A stretch of DNA of 64,000 bases from Hevea brasiliensis (taxonomy: Eukaryota; Streptophyta; Magnoliopsida; Malpighiales; Euphorbiaceae): the NCBI RefSeq assembly GCF_030052815.1, contig NC_079510.1:30085823-30149822 (forward strand), written 5' to 3'. Both the position numbers and the translations under genes were made by a program. Under the pieces are notes generated by a model. It saw nothing but the letters and a program-made list of their open reading frames with translations. It ran no database searches and had not been told where the DNA came from. Shown in pieces: positions 1 to 11,639 of the stretch; the stretch's first letter is position 1, and each line of letters starts with the position of its first letter.

Positions 1-497
1 GTTGCCAAATCCATCTAAGCATAAGTACGAGGATGCTTTCAAACAGTGGCGGATTTAAAAAAAAAAATTCTTGAGTCAATAAATTAAAGAAAATATGTAT
101 AGTAAAATAATTTAAATTGGTTTTTAAGTATTAAGAGTTAAAACATTTAAAGATTTAATAAGATAAAATTTAGTAAGTTGAACTAATATTTTTTATGTAA
201 AAAAAAAACAAACTATCATATTCAGCAAGTTATATAAATAAGTGATTTATTTTAATATTTCTAAAAAAATGTTAAATAATTAAATTTATAAGAGTCAATT
301 TAAAAACACACGCATTTATATAAAAACATTTTAATAAAAAGAGAGATTATTGACCCCTCATTTGTTAATGTGGATCCCCCACTGCCGTCGAATAGAGGAT
401 TCACTTGCACACGTTAAGCACAATCCTCTGAATTGATGGTATTCATCCACAGAGACATGGATGTCCACAAGAACTAGCTCCTCTTAAAAACACACGT
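1..497. other. AT-rich intergenic sequence
   Basis: No coding region, RNA gene or recognisable repeat terminus was seen. The sequence is A/T-rich with short homopolymer runs. From about 340 the base composition becomes more balanced, leading into the hairpin that follows. Confidence 0.6.
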
Positions 498-569
498 ATT
501 TCGTTCTTCTCCATCGTTAGATCTTAAGTGACATGACCTCCATGTCATCACCATGGAGAAGAACGAAAT
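498..569. repeat. 17-bp perfect inverted repeat (hairpin)
   Basis: The arms are 498-514 (ATTTCGTTCTTCTCCAT) and 553-569, its exact reverse complement, with a 38-nt loop. The loop contains a second, shorter stem (TGACATG / CATGTCA), so the whole can fold as a stacked hairpin. It lies in more GC-balanced DNA than its surroundings, probably part of a degraded repeat. Function unknown. Confidence 0.75.
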
Positions 570-1000
570 CTTGCAGAACGAGAAGGGAGAAGTCATGGAC
601 ATTTTGAGCTTCAACGGGAAGAAAAGGACTGCTCTCTTGAGTGAACAACCAATGACTAAACCACCTGATCAACAAAAGAGGGGAGGGTGTGACTCAAGGC
701 CCAATTTCTAATGCGGGTAAGTCAAAATATTGAAAAGGCCGAACATCCCTCAAACGAGCCAAGGGGTATTCCAACAAACCAGGTTGTAACGCAGGCTTAA
801 TACCAGCCACTAAGCAACAAAACCCAATTCCCTGACTCAAATATTTAAGGCTGATTGTGTGGCGCTCGGCATCAAGGGGCTCAACTTTGTCACTAAGGAA
901 AGATTGGGCATCGAGTTTTGAGGCCTCTTTGAGCTGGCCTCACGGGCCGCTAGATATGAAAGGCTCCTCAGGTAAAAGAAACAAAAGCAATAAGTAGCTT
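570..1000 (+). pseudogene. Possible gag-like retroelement relic
   Basis: The stretch is more GC-balanced than its flanks and reads as broken coding sequence. Around 848-976 one frame gives a peptide ending in ELASRAARYERLL, interrupted by one TGA. This resembles the segment just before the zinc knuckle in plant Ty3/gypsy Gag proteins, where an ASRAxxYE-type helix is common. No protease, RT or LTR adjoins it. The resemblance is short, so this is a weak inference; an unrelated repeat fragment is equally possible. Confidence 0.22.
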
Positions 1001-1812
1001 TAAAAAATTAATTTCAATCATTATCCCCAATTTAGTAGTTTTGCTGTTAACTTTAATTTATAGCATAAAAATTTACGTGATCTATTATCATAGGTTTATA
1101 GGTCCACTTATAGTTTATTTCAATCACTCTCTCAATTTAGATAAATGCATCCCTCCATCAACTTTAATATACACTAAAAAATTTTTAAATTTTAATTTAA
1201 TATATTTTTCTTTGAAACTTTTATAAAAAAAAATATTCATAATAAATCACAAATTATGATTATGTAATTATTCTTTCAAAATTTTTATAGTTAATTTAAA
1301 ATTTTAAAATTTTATTTTATTTATTTTCTATTTATTTAAATAAAAATAGCATTTTTAGAAATAGTCTTTTATATATATATATAACAAATAATGTATCAAA
1401 TCTTAAATTATTATGAAGCATATTTTATATTAAAATTATTTATATATTAAATTAAAATATAAAAATTTTTGTGATACAATTTAAATTTTAGAATTTTTGT
1501 GCTACACTTATTTATGTTGAAAGGCGATAACAAATTATAGAGACTTTGATAATACTCAAATTAAATATCAATTATTTTTATGATATAAATTGAAATAGTT
1601 CATTTTGAGTGACATGAATGAAAACCTTTAGAGAAACAATGTATAAGAATCCATTGGAGGCTAACCTAAACGTCTTTGACATAAAAAAGGAGTCAGACTT
1701 TAATTTTTTTTTTTTTTCTTTGGACAAATCAAAGAGGCAAGCCACAAATAAGAAATTCCAAGCCTAACTTGAAGGCCGCCAAGCAAAGTAATGTGAATTT
1801 ACAATTCTCAAG
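1001..1812. other. AT-rich intergenic sequence
   Basis: Very AT-rich with several T and A runs and a short (TA)n. No gene or transposon terminus was recognised. Confidence 0.55.
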
Positions 1813-2157
1813 GTGACAAGATCTAAAGGAAAATGTGACATAAGGCCTCTCCTCTGGGAAGGACAACACCAAAGGAAGAAAGGCAGCATGGAACCAGACT
1901 TGATTAAACCTAAGCCTATCTCAAGTCATTTATTATATGTCCATCCTGCAGTTGGCATCAGCCAAGCCAAGCAGATCTTATACAAGAAGAGACTTGGAGA
2001 CACCGTTCAATCAAGTTCGTCTATGGGAGGTTCGTATCACTCTAGCCCATTAAATATCACGATCCTGAGTAACTCTCCATCCCAAGCCAAATTAGTATTT
2101 CACAAGCGAGAATACCCGCGGCTTGCTGCGGATGATACAACATTCATCAATAATTAA
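1813..2157 (+). other. Unrecognised 114-codon ORF
   Basis: An open frame of 114 codons in a locally GC-balanced island (about 1640-2150). I recognise no domain, signal peptide or membrane segment. The island has sharp edges against AT-rich DNA, like a repeat fragment, and there is no clear promoter or polyadenylation signal. It is probably a chance ORF in a degraded repeat; a small lineage-specific gene cannot be excluded. Confidence 0.15.
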
Positions 2158-2287
2158 TATATATTATATCTAACAATTCGTATATATATTCATGCTATAA
2201 TAAAATATACAGTAACAAAATTAGTAAATTGGATATTAACAATCTAGACACATTGTATTTTTTCTATACAAATAAAATAACACGTAT

Positions 2288-2335
2288 TACTATAATAATA
2301 ATAATAATAATAATAATGATAATAATAATAATAAT
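2288..2335. repeat. (AAT)n microsatellite, interrupted
   Basis: About 15 ATA/AAT units with one TGA interruption. Expected to be length-polymorphic. Confidence 0.9.
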
Positions 2336-3006
2336 AGGAAGAAAAAAAATATCCTCTTAAATTAATATGTAAAAGAAAAATGAGAATAAAAATTTAATTA
2401 AAAGAAAGTGACAAATATTTTTATTGAATTTTGAATCAATTGCATTTTGTAACTCATGTTGGTTAATTTTTAGTTCTATTTTTTAGGAATTTCTTTCTTT
2501 CTTTTTTGTTACTAAATATATAATTAATCAAAAATAATAAATATAAGCTCTTTTAGTGATATAAATATAGTCAGAATAAAAATATTTTATTATTAAACAC
2601 TTATTTTATTATAGTTTTTTTTAGATTTCAATTACTATTTTTAAGATGTAAAATCTTTTAAAAATCTTTTATTTTTTTCCATCAGCTCACATATGATTTA
2701 TTTGTATAGTCAGTCATATTTATTAGAACAATAATAATATAGTTATTTTTGTGCTATTAGTTAAATTTCATTCTTATTTATGGTAAAATAATAACTAAAA
2801 TTTTATTATATTTAAATAAATAAAAATAAAAAGTTATGTGATCACACTATATTTCATAAGCAGCTTAAAAAAAAAAGTGCAAAAATAAAAGAAAGTATAA
2901 ATAGAGTATGAGATTTGTTATAATTAGCAGATGAATTGGCATTTACAAATATGGTTATGATGGCACTTTTATGATTTAGAATCAATGAAAGTGTTTTATC
3001 TTTTAA

Positions 3007-3007
3007 G

Positions 3008-3075
<68 letters not shown>
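3007..3075. repeat. (AAT)n microsatellite, about 22 units
   Basis: An uninterrupted run of AAT units of about 68 bp, flanked by AT-rich non-coding DNA. Confidence 0.95.
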
Positions 3076-4775
3076 TCAACTTAATTTTAACATGCTAGTT
3101 AAATATTTTTTAAAATTCATTTTTAAACTAAAAAAATCATCTATTAAAATTTGATGATTAATTTCATGAAATAAAATAAAATTAGATATTTTTTAGTCAT
3201 AATATATTAAAATCAAGTGATGACTTCGAAATTTAATAATAAATTAAATAATCACATATGAATTTGATATATTATTTTTATCCATCTCGTTTTTGTTTTT
3301 TATTTTTAAATTTGGTTGAAGTTTGAACTTATTAAAATTAAAATTTTTAATTTTATAATTAAAAAATATATACACTAAAAATATTATAATATCATCTATT
3401 TTTATTTTTTATAGTTCACACTAAAAAAATTAATTTATAAACATAAAAAGAAAAAACTTGGCATGTATGAATATATAAATAAATTATTAATATTAAAAAA
3501 AAAAAAGCCAAGTGTAACTTAGAAGTAGTTTAAGTTGATAGCAAAACATATTGCCACGTATGAACTAAGGCTTATGCACCTAGACATTATTATTCACAGC
3601 AGGACATTGGGTGGACTGAAATTTTAAAATAATAGGAGGGTAAAAGTGTACTTTTACTGTTATTAGAACATTAGAACCGTTCTGTCTTAATAATATATAA
3701 TATAATATAATATCATAAATCCATGGATTCATGTATAAGGGATAGTGGGTCAATTGAATTAGTATTTTTATGTTTAAAATGCTGAAAAAAAAAGTCAATG
3801 GCTTTTTCATGATTGTATCAGTGTGATAGGTCAAATCTGCTTCAAAAAATGCTAGTTAAGCTACCGTTTTCTAGAGTTGTTAAATCAATTGCGTATAATA
3901 TATTTTTTAACCCTAAAAATGCTAATTGAAATGGCAGTTTTGAAGAAAAAAAAAAAAAAATCTCTGCAGCATTAGAAATGACAAATTGGATGAGAATTTA
4001 TTCTTCTCCATCCCTGCACACCTAACATTAACTCGTAAGGAGTCGGTTGGTTTTAAAGTCATTTTTTCTCTTCCATTCAACTTATATGTTTTCCTTTCAA
4101 AAAATTTAGCTTTACTCATGTTGTTTGTATTTTGCATTGTAATTTTTTTTTTAATATATGCATAATTATAAAGTAAGTTGTAGTGTTGTTTGATTTTTCA
4201 TATTAAAAATAAAAAAAATATATTGCAAGGTAAAGTTCTAAGCTTTTTAATTTAATTTTAAATTAAATATTAAATTAAATCTTAACCTGTAAACTATAAT
4301 GTAAATTGTTATTATGATGATTATTGTGATACATTTGTTTAAACTTTTCCTTTTGATAATTTTATTAATATGCATGTTAATTTTTGTGATCATATTAATG
4401 CTATGCATTTAAATTGTGATAATTAATTAAAAGTAAAATTAGTATGTTGATATTTTGTTTTAATTGTAGTGATATGTTGATATACGGTTTTCATTTTTTT
4501 TATTAATATAAATCTACCTTCTTTGAAAAATTTTGGGAAAATAAAATTAAAAAATGAAAATTGTTACTTTTATTAATATATAGTGTGATTTTTTTTAATT
4601 AAGATTTAATAATTTTAGTGTTACTAGTCATAAAGTTCAAACAAACTTTGAAAATAAAATTGAAAAAAATATATATAAATATAAGGTTTATTTTTTTTAA
4701 TTATTGAAAAAAAAAATATAGAAAAAAATCTAGTATGAAAGTAAGGAGAGGTTTAAGAATTTCACAATACGTAGG

Positions 4776-4943
4776 AATGACAACAGGACAAGTCGAATGT
4801 GAGGATCGCTTCTCCCGTCCTCGCTCTATAGGAGTTTGGAGTCGGGGCTGAGACTTCCCCGTTGAGGATGGAGTTTGGAGTCAGGGCTAAGACTCCCAGT
4901 TGAGGATGGAGCGGAGTGGAGCGGTTTATCCATAGGGAGTTTT

Positions 4944-4999
<56 letters not shown>

Positions 5000-5322
5000 C
5001 ATCTTAATTTATTAGTATATAATATAATTTAATTTATTAAAAAATAAAATATAATTAGAAATACATGTTTTAGAGATTATTTTAATAATATATTTAATTT
5101 TTTATAAAATTATTATATTTAAATATATAAATGTATAAAAATAAATTATTTTTTAATAAAAAAATAATATGTTATTGTACGCAATGGGTTACAGGGATCC
5201 GAGGCGAATAGAAGGTCTTTTCGATCTCCTCCCATACAAATCAGGGTCAAGGCGGGGTCAGAGAAAATTGATTGGATTAGGGCGGGTCGAATCAGATTCA
5301 AGAACTTTTACCATCCACAACG
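4776..5322. mobile_element. MITE-like repeat with GGRATGRYAA-type ends
   Basis: The left edge reads GGAATGACAACAGGACAAG. The right edge, read on the minus strand, begins GGATGGTAAAAGTTCTTGAA, so the ends are imperfect terminal inverted repeats. The interior is strikingly GC-rich, with a near-perfect 38/39-bp tandem duplication (about 4830-4906), and is split by a (TA)n tract. The same kind of ends recur at 35750 and 37975. Such GGGATGGCAA termini are common in plant MITE-like repeats, possibly hAT-derived. No target duplication could be fixed, so edges are approximate. Confidence 0.45.
4947..4997. repeat. (TA)n microsatellite
   Basis: About 25 uninterrupted TA units inside the MITE-like repeat, separating two GC-rich blocks. 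Confidence 0.95.
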
Positions 5323-6178
5323 GTACGCTCTCTATACTTAAAATTTGCATTCAAAACAGAATGTAGCATTCAAATTTGCATTTGAAGGATCAGTGTGCCA
5401 TTAGGATAATTGGAGAATAAATTTTCTATATTTCCCGTGTTTTAATGATTTGATGCTTACTCAATAAAATATTATTTTAAATGATATTTTTTTAAGTAAC
5501 CTAATTACCTCTAATAACACCATTTTGACTGGTAGTTTAATTGGTAATTTTATGAATGCTTACATATATATGCTAACAAGAGAACTTAAATTGTGATTGA
5601 AAATGCTTCTTTAATTGACAATTTTGTATTTAATTTTTAATCTTAAAAGTACTTTTTTCATTAACATTTTCTTAAATAAATATTATTTTTGTAAATAATT
5701 TTAAATTCAAATTAGAGTTGTAACACATTATTTAAATAATTAATCTCAACAAAATGCCTGATTTGCATTAAAAAAAATAATTATAATAAAATAAAAAATA
5801 AAGTATAAAAAGCATATTAGTTAGTGGAGGCCATGAACTTAAATTAGAAGCAAAGGACAGAGAGACATTCCTCCCAAATGCCCACTAATTCCAAAATTTA
5901 TTCTATTTTATAACACATTTTACATTCTATCATTTATGGTTTTTTCTCCTTTTTTGTCTCTTTAATCTATGTTTTTGGCTACTTCACACATGCATGATAT
6001 AGAACGTGTCTGGAAAGTTCTACTTGCCTGTTGTTATTGGCTCATGTTGACCATTCTCTTAAAAAATGTTTTTTTTTTAAGCTTTATAATATATGCATTA
6101 TTAGTTTTAGGTTACCTAACTTGTCACTTATTTTCTAAATTTTTAATTAGTAATTGTTTTGCTTACTTGTAATATGTG

Positions 6179-6238
<60 letters not shown>

Positions 6239-8204
6239 AAGAAGTGTTTCATTACAATGATAACTAACTTATTTTTCTTTTTTTCTGTTTTTATTCCTCA
6301 AACCTTTTAAAAAGTGTACTAATTTAACTTTATGAAATAAGTTTTAAGGTGTTCGAAAATATTAATAATTCTAATAATTGTTAATTATTATAATAGTTAT
6401 TAATTATTTTATTAATTATTAATTAATAATTAGTGGTTAATTGTTTATATAGTGATTTAAAATATAAATATTCGATAAAAATAATTATTGAATTAACAAT
6501 TAGATATAAAAATAATAATAACGCTCTCTAGCTAAGAGGATAATATTTCATAAATTATTCACTCAACTTTTAACTAAGCATAAATACTATATCATTAAAC
6601 AATATAAATAAAAGGATTAATGTTTTGATTAGAGTTAAAATACTAATACTTTAAAAGTTATTATCGAATAGGGTCTTAATTGCATGTTGTATATTAATTT
6701 TTCTAAACAGTGTACAGTGACAAATGTAGTATTTAAATTTAATTAACGTGAGTGACGCATATGATCTTTAAACAATAAACGTAAATACAAATGGATATAA
6801 AATTAAAACTCTGAAGAGGACAAATTATATATGAATAAAAAATATTTAAACATTAATAATATACATAAAAATTGTTAAAAAATTAAAAAATTTATGTACA
6901 AAATCTTTTAAAATTTTAATAAAAAATAATATATACTTAATTAATAAAGTGATTTACATATGTTACGCTTAATAATGGTATAACAAATTTATTTATTGGG
7001 AGGAAATTGTAAAAAATAATTTATTAACCCTATTTTTCGTTTTACAAAACTACTACCTCGAGGATCAGTCCCTGATGGTTTGATATATTACCAATTTTTA
7101 TTTTTTAAATTGTATATCAAGTTTTTAATTATATAATTTTAATTTATAAAGTGAACTAATTTTTGTATCTAATGAGTTTAATGGTGTGCATAACATATTC
7201 TAACGTTTTGTTAAAACTAAAATTCTCTTAAAAAAATAATTCTACACATAATTAAAATATAGTTTATAAATTATAATTAAGATTATTTATTAAAATTATT
7301 TATCCTTAAACTACAAACAATTATTTCAAAATTTTTTTGGTTAGAAATGGTTCATTTTGACACCACTCTTTAAGTCGTTTTGAACAATCTGCTCAACCTA
7401 AAAGCGACGCATAATTAACTTCAATAGCATTTCATTTGAATTTTAGCTTTTTAGAGACACAATATTCAAGTTAACGTTTTTAATGTTTATTTTGATGAGA
7501 TTAATAGATCAGTATATATACAATGGTTATGCTTAAAAAAAAAAAAAAAAACAGCAATTTGAGGGATGCAAAGCGTATCGGGTTGGAGGGATTAAGTTTG
7601 AGTAATTCGAGTTTGGATTATTTTAAATTTTATTTTTTGCGTGAATTCGGATTATGTTATTTTAAATTATGGATTGATTTAGTTATACAACGCTGATATC
7701 TTTTTTTTTTTTACTCGAGTTAATTAATGGATTCAGGTCAATTTCCATTGAAAATATTAATTTTTTTTTATAAAAAAAATAATTTTATTCATTTAATTTT
7801 CATGTCAAAATTTAGATTGATTTAATTTTAAATCGAGTCAAGAGTCAACATGAATTTTAGAGTTGACTCTCAATTAAATCCTTCATTTTACTTTACGAGT
7901 CATTATGATTCTAGCCATTTCGAGTTTTATGTAGATTAAAATGAGTTACCAAGCACTTCGGATGGGATGAGATGGGATCAAGTTGATGAATCATGTTTTT
8001 TTTATATATATAATTTATTAAGTGAAAGAATTAATTTTTGTTATAAAAATTAATATATTAAAAAAGAGTTATTATTTACCATAATATGTAGAGTATTACC
8101 ACTCTTCTAATTTAAAAAATTAGGTTATGATTCTTATAAAAAAGGCTTATGGTGTTGAGTTAATTGGAGATTTGTTCTGATTGTTTATTTAAATATTACT
8201 GTAA
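5323..8204. other. AT-rich intergenic sequence
   Basis: No convincing gene. A (TA)n tract is listed separately. From about 7560 to 7990 there are GAGTTTGG/GGGATT-type patches that look like another decayed repeat, without clear ends. Confidence 0.5.
6181..6234. repeat. (TA)n microsatellite
   Basis: About 27 TA units, uninterrupted. Confidence 0.95.
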
Positions 8205-8653
8205 AATTATAGAAAGAGGAAGAAGGATCTCTACACATGATATTCAATAATTTAGAAATGATATATGATAAAGTATTGAGGATATTTTTTTTTTTTTTTT
8301 TTTGGTTGGATGCTAGAGAAGAAAGGAGTCAATTTCAAATATATGTGTGTGTAATTAAGGACATTTATGAGGGAGTTGCTAGAAGTGTAAGAATAGTGAG
8401 AAAAGATATGGACAAGTTCTCAATAATAGTGGGTTTACATTAAGTATTAGCTTTTGTTCTGTACCTTTTTACCTTAGTTGTGGATAAGGTAATTAGTTAT
8501 TCAACATGATGTCTTGTGATACTTATTATTTACAAATAATGTTGTCCTAGTGGAAGAAATTAATGAAGGAGTTAAATAAAATTTAAGTTATGGAGAAGAA
8601 CTATTGAGAATAAAAGTTTTAAGCTAAGTAGAAGTAAGATGTAATATATACAT
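8205..8653 (+). pseudogene. RTE LINE reverse transcriptase, 5' part of a split copy
   Basis: The conceptual translation follows plant RTE-type LINE reverse transcriptase in order, across frameshifts and stops: a region like HMVFIDLEKAYD read here as HMIFNNLEMIYD, then VIKDIYEGVARSVR, then IGLH...YLFTLVVD, then YLLFTNNVVLVEE where functional copies have an FADD box, then FKLSRSKM. Two catalytic motifs carry Asp-to-Asn changes (FID to FNN; FADD to FTNN), so it cannot be active. A T17 run interrupts it near 8287-8303. The match stops at 8653 and resumes at 14734, where the frame continues into the rest of the same protein region. I infer that one LINE was split by the CACTA element between them. 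The copy is 5'-truncated. Confidence 0.72.
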
Positions 8654-8931
8654 CATCATAAGGAAAAAAGGGAGTTGAAATCGAAAATTCGATTTCAAAT
8701 AAGTGAAATCAGTTTCTATATAATTAAAATTAGAAATTGATTTGAAACTTAAATATTAATTCTAAAATTCGTGTGTTTTTAAATAAATTAAAAATAAAAT
8801 ATGACGTCCATTTCAAATCGTTTTAAAATAGGCATTTCTGTTTTAAAATTAGAAACTAAACGAATTCCATTTATAAATCTATTTTAAATTAAAAGCGAAT
8901 ATTTTTTTTTGTTTCTATTAACCTGAAATGG

Positions 8932-9876
8932 TTCAGCTGAAGGAGACACAAGAGATTTTCCTATCTCAATTAGATTACACCAAGGTTTAGCTGTAAACCT
9001 TTACCTTTTTAAATTAGTTTTAGATGAATTGATGAAACACATACAAGAGAGTATCCCTTGGTGTATGATGTTTGCAGATAATATAATTCTGATAGATGAG
9101 ACACGAGAAGGAGTCGATTGAAAGTTGGAGCTTTGGAGAAGTACTCTAGAGTCAAAGGGTTTTAAGTTAAGTAGAATAAAAACAGAATACATGCATTGCA
9201 AGTTCAGTGAAGGCCGAACTGGTGATAGGGAATGAGTTAGTTTGGATGGAGTGGTACTGCCCCAAAGTAATCACTTTAAATATCTCGACTCAATCCTTCA
9301 TGTAGATGGGGGATGTGAGGAGGATGTTAGTCATAGGATTAAAGTCGGATGATTGAAGTGGAGAAGTGCCATGGGAGTTTTATGTGATCACAAAATTTCT
9401 AATAAATTGAAAGGAAAATTTTACCGTACAGCCATACGACCGGCCATGTTATATGGTAGTGAGTGTTGGGCACTGAAGGAGTCGTATGTGTCTAAGATAA
9501 GAGTTGCGGAGATGAGAATGTTAAGGTGGATGAGTGGTCATATTAGACTAGATAAAGTCCGTAATGAGAGTATTAGAGAAAAGGTAGGAGTGGTGCCTAT
9601 TGAGGATAAGTTAAGAGAAGGAAGATTGAGGTGGTTTGGTCATGTGAAGCATAGACATACGGAGGCTCCAGTTAGACAAGTAGAGCACATTAGGTTAGAG
9701 GATAGAAAGAAAAGAAGGGGTAGACCTAAACTGACTTGGAGAAGAGTAGTACAACATGACCTAGAAGCATTACACATTTTTGAGGATTTAACCCAAAATC
9801 ATTTTGAATGGAGAAAGAGAATCCATATAGCTAACTCTAAATTCTTGGGATAAAGGCTTAGTTGAGTTGAGTTGAG
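8932..9876 (+). mobile_element. 5'-truncated RTE LINE with 16-bp target site duplication
   Basis: Flanks 8916-8931 (TATTAACCTGAAATGG) and 9877-9892 (TATTAACCTAAAATGG) match at 15 of 16 bases, which fits a LINE target duplication. The insert begins inside the RT domain and ends after the C-terminal region in a short (TTGAG)n tail at about 9861-9876, typical of RTE elements, which end in simple repeats rather than poly(A). The RT part (8932-9350) contains stops and reads WCMMFADNIILIDETREGV, so the catalytic FADD box is FADN. The open frame at 9353-9853 (166 codons) is the LINE C-terminal region, with LYGSECWALK, MLRWMSGH and RLRWFGHV signatures. It is inserted in the left subterminal region of the CACTA element. 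Confidence 0.9.
9353..9853 (+). pseudogene. RTE LINE C-terminal ORF fragment
   Basis: A 166-codon open frame encoding the region after the reverse transcriptase catalytic core of plant RTE LINEs. Recognisable blocks in order are KLKGKFYRTAIRPAMLYGSE, RVAEMRMLRWMSGH, GVVPIEDKLREGRLRWFGHV and a basic KKRRGRPKLTWR segment. It has no own start: the first Met is internal, and the frame upstream is broken at about 9350 (TGA) and further stops. It has stayed open longer than the RT part, probably by chance. Not a host gene. Confidence 0.85.
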
Positions 9877-10616
9877 TATTAACCTAAAATGGATTTTTGT
9901 TTCTAATCATTTTCTAACTTATAAAATAAACAAGGTAAAAATAAAACATTTTTTGAAATCAAAATACATTTGGTTTCTAAATAGAAATAGAATTTTCATT
10001 TCAAATTTGTTTCTAAACATAATAAAATAAAAATAAATTCCTTTCTATTTTGAAACCAAATGCTTTGCCATTTTAGATTAGAAACGAAATTTATTTCTAA
10101 TCCATTTCAAATTAGTGTAAAAATTTTTATTTGTTTATTTATTTACATTTTTTCCTATATTGAAGCATATAATATATTATTAATTTTAAATGCTCAATAT
10201 GATTTGGATATCAAGCTATCAAATATCAATCAAAATTATAAATAGATATCATAGTGAAAGGTTATGATAATAATGTACTATTTCAAAAAAAAAAAAATAG
10301 CATAAGAACAAAGTAACAAGCTAGTCATTGTCACCAATATCATCCATCACATTCTATCTCTCATCATCATGATGAGTGAGTAGCTCGCGAGCTAAATTGT
10401 ATACCCTACATCATTTATGCCATCATATTTTTTCATTTTTGTTTTGTTACATGCACTCCTCTCCTCACCTCCACCTCGGCCTCTCTCCTCTCTCTAAATC
10501 TCTTCCTCCATTGCCTCTGACTAATCGCGATAGGATGCAGTATAAGATGATGCATGTGATAAGCCAGGGTAGAAAACTAATGCTTAGGATCCAATAATGT
10601 AAACCCTGCTCTTCTT

Positions 10617-10653
10617 CCCCCTCCCCCTCTCCTCCCCCCACCCCCAACCCCCT
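10617..10653 (-). other. Potential G-quadruplex (C-tracts on plus strand)
   Basis: The plus strand carries five C-runs of 5-6 bases separated by 1-7 bases, so the minus strand has at least four G-runs with short loops. It sits in a CT-rich block (about 10440-10660), exceptional in this AT-rich window. Formation in vivo is not shown. Confidence 0.6.
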
Positions 10654-10808
10654 AACAAAACCTGATAATAAAATGCCACCTCATCCACAGTGAGGGTTAT
10701 TACACCCTTTTATGGTTGAGTTGATTGCTCCTTAAGTGCCAAAAATGTATCATGCATAAGTCAATACACATGTATTAAATACATTTTTTACCTAAGTTGA
10801 ATAAACAA

Positions 10809-11545
10809 GGCAAAAGACCTGTTTAGGCCTTTTAAGTTACGCCAAATAGTTACATAAGACCTTAAAGTGTTTCAGGGTTCAATTAAGCCCTTCAACTCTT
10901 AAAAAAGATCAAATTAAGTCTTTCAAATTTTTAAAAATAAATTAAATAAATCCTTGAGGACAAATAAGCCATTTAATGTTTAAAAATAGATTAAAAAAAA
11001 AGACTAAACTATAATTTTCTTTTAATATAAATCTAGCCAAGGAGTGCATGAAGATCTTTTAATCCATGGGGTTCTCATCAGCAATTTTGTGTATTTGATT
11101 TGTGACATCCTAGTGGATATTTACTGCATCCTTTAACATATTGATACGTTGTTTTTTTTATTGAATGGTTCAAGAAGCTATGAAGATGATGAACTTTTAA
11201 AAAAACTTTTTGCATTATTCGACAAAGAACGACTTATCAGTCTATTTCAGGATGTAGTAGATACTGACACATTACAAATTAGATAGCAGAAATATTGATG
11301 GGACAGCGTGCATTATAAGATCTTCATATTAGTTGAATTTATATTAAGGCAAATTATAGTTCAGTCTTTTTCATTTATTTATTTTTAAGAGTTAAAAGTA
11401 TGTTTGTCCCCAAAATAGTAAAAAGGCTAATTCATCTATTTTTAAAATTTAAAAGACTTATTTGATCTTTATTAAAATTTGAAGGCCTTGTTTGGACCTC
11501 GAAATACTTTAAAGACTTATATAATTGTAAAATAGGCCTTTTACC
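10809..11545. mobile_element. Mutator-type MITE with about 220-bp TIRs
   Basis: The 5' end starts GGCAAAAGACCTGTTTAGGCC and the 3' end, on the minus strand, GGTAAAAGGCCTATTTTACAA. Homology between the two arms continues for about 220 bp with small gaps. A perfect 9-bp direct repeat AATAAACAA flanks it (10800-10808 and 11546-11554), the length expected for Mutator-like elements. The roughly 290-bp core has no recognisable coding sequence, so it is non-autonomous. It is inserted in the CACTA element, just downstream of the transposase relic. Confidence 0.9.
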
Positions 11546-11639
11546 AATAAACAAACTCAATTATTCATCTTTTCCTACAATTGAAAGAAAAATAAAATAG
11601 TTGTTTACATACCTTAAGTGATTGTTCCGTGCATTAACC

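Larger units (their letters stand above)
2158..4775. other. Intergenic, AT-rich, with microsatellites
   Basis: No gene seen. Long A/T-rich DNA with two trinucleotide microsatellites, listed separately. A small GC-balanced patch near 3540-3840 and another near 3950-4140 contain only chance ORFs. Confidence 0.55.

Noticed and set aside
9877..10115. A CACTA right end at TTAGTG near 10110
   Set aside because: No matching CACTAA start or 3-bp duplication was found nearby; the stretch is better explained as the left subterminal region of the 8654-14733 element.
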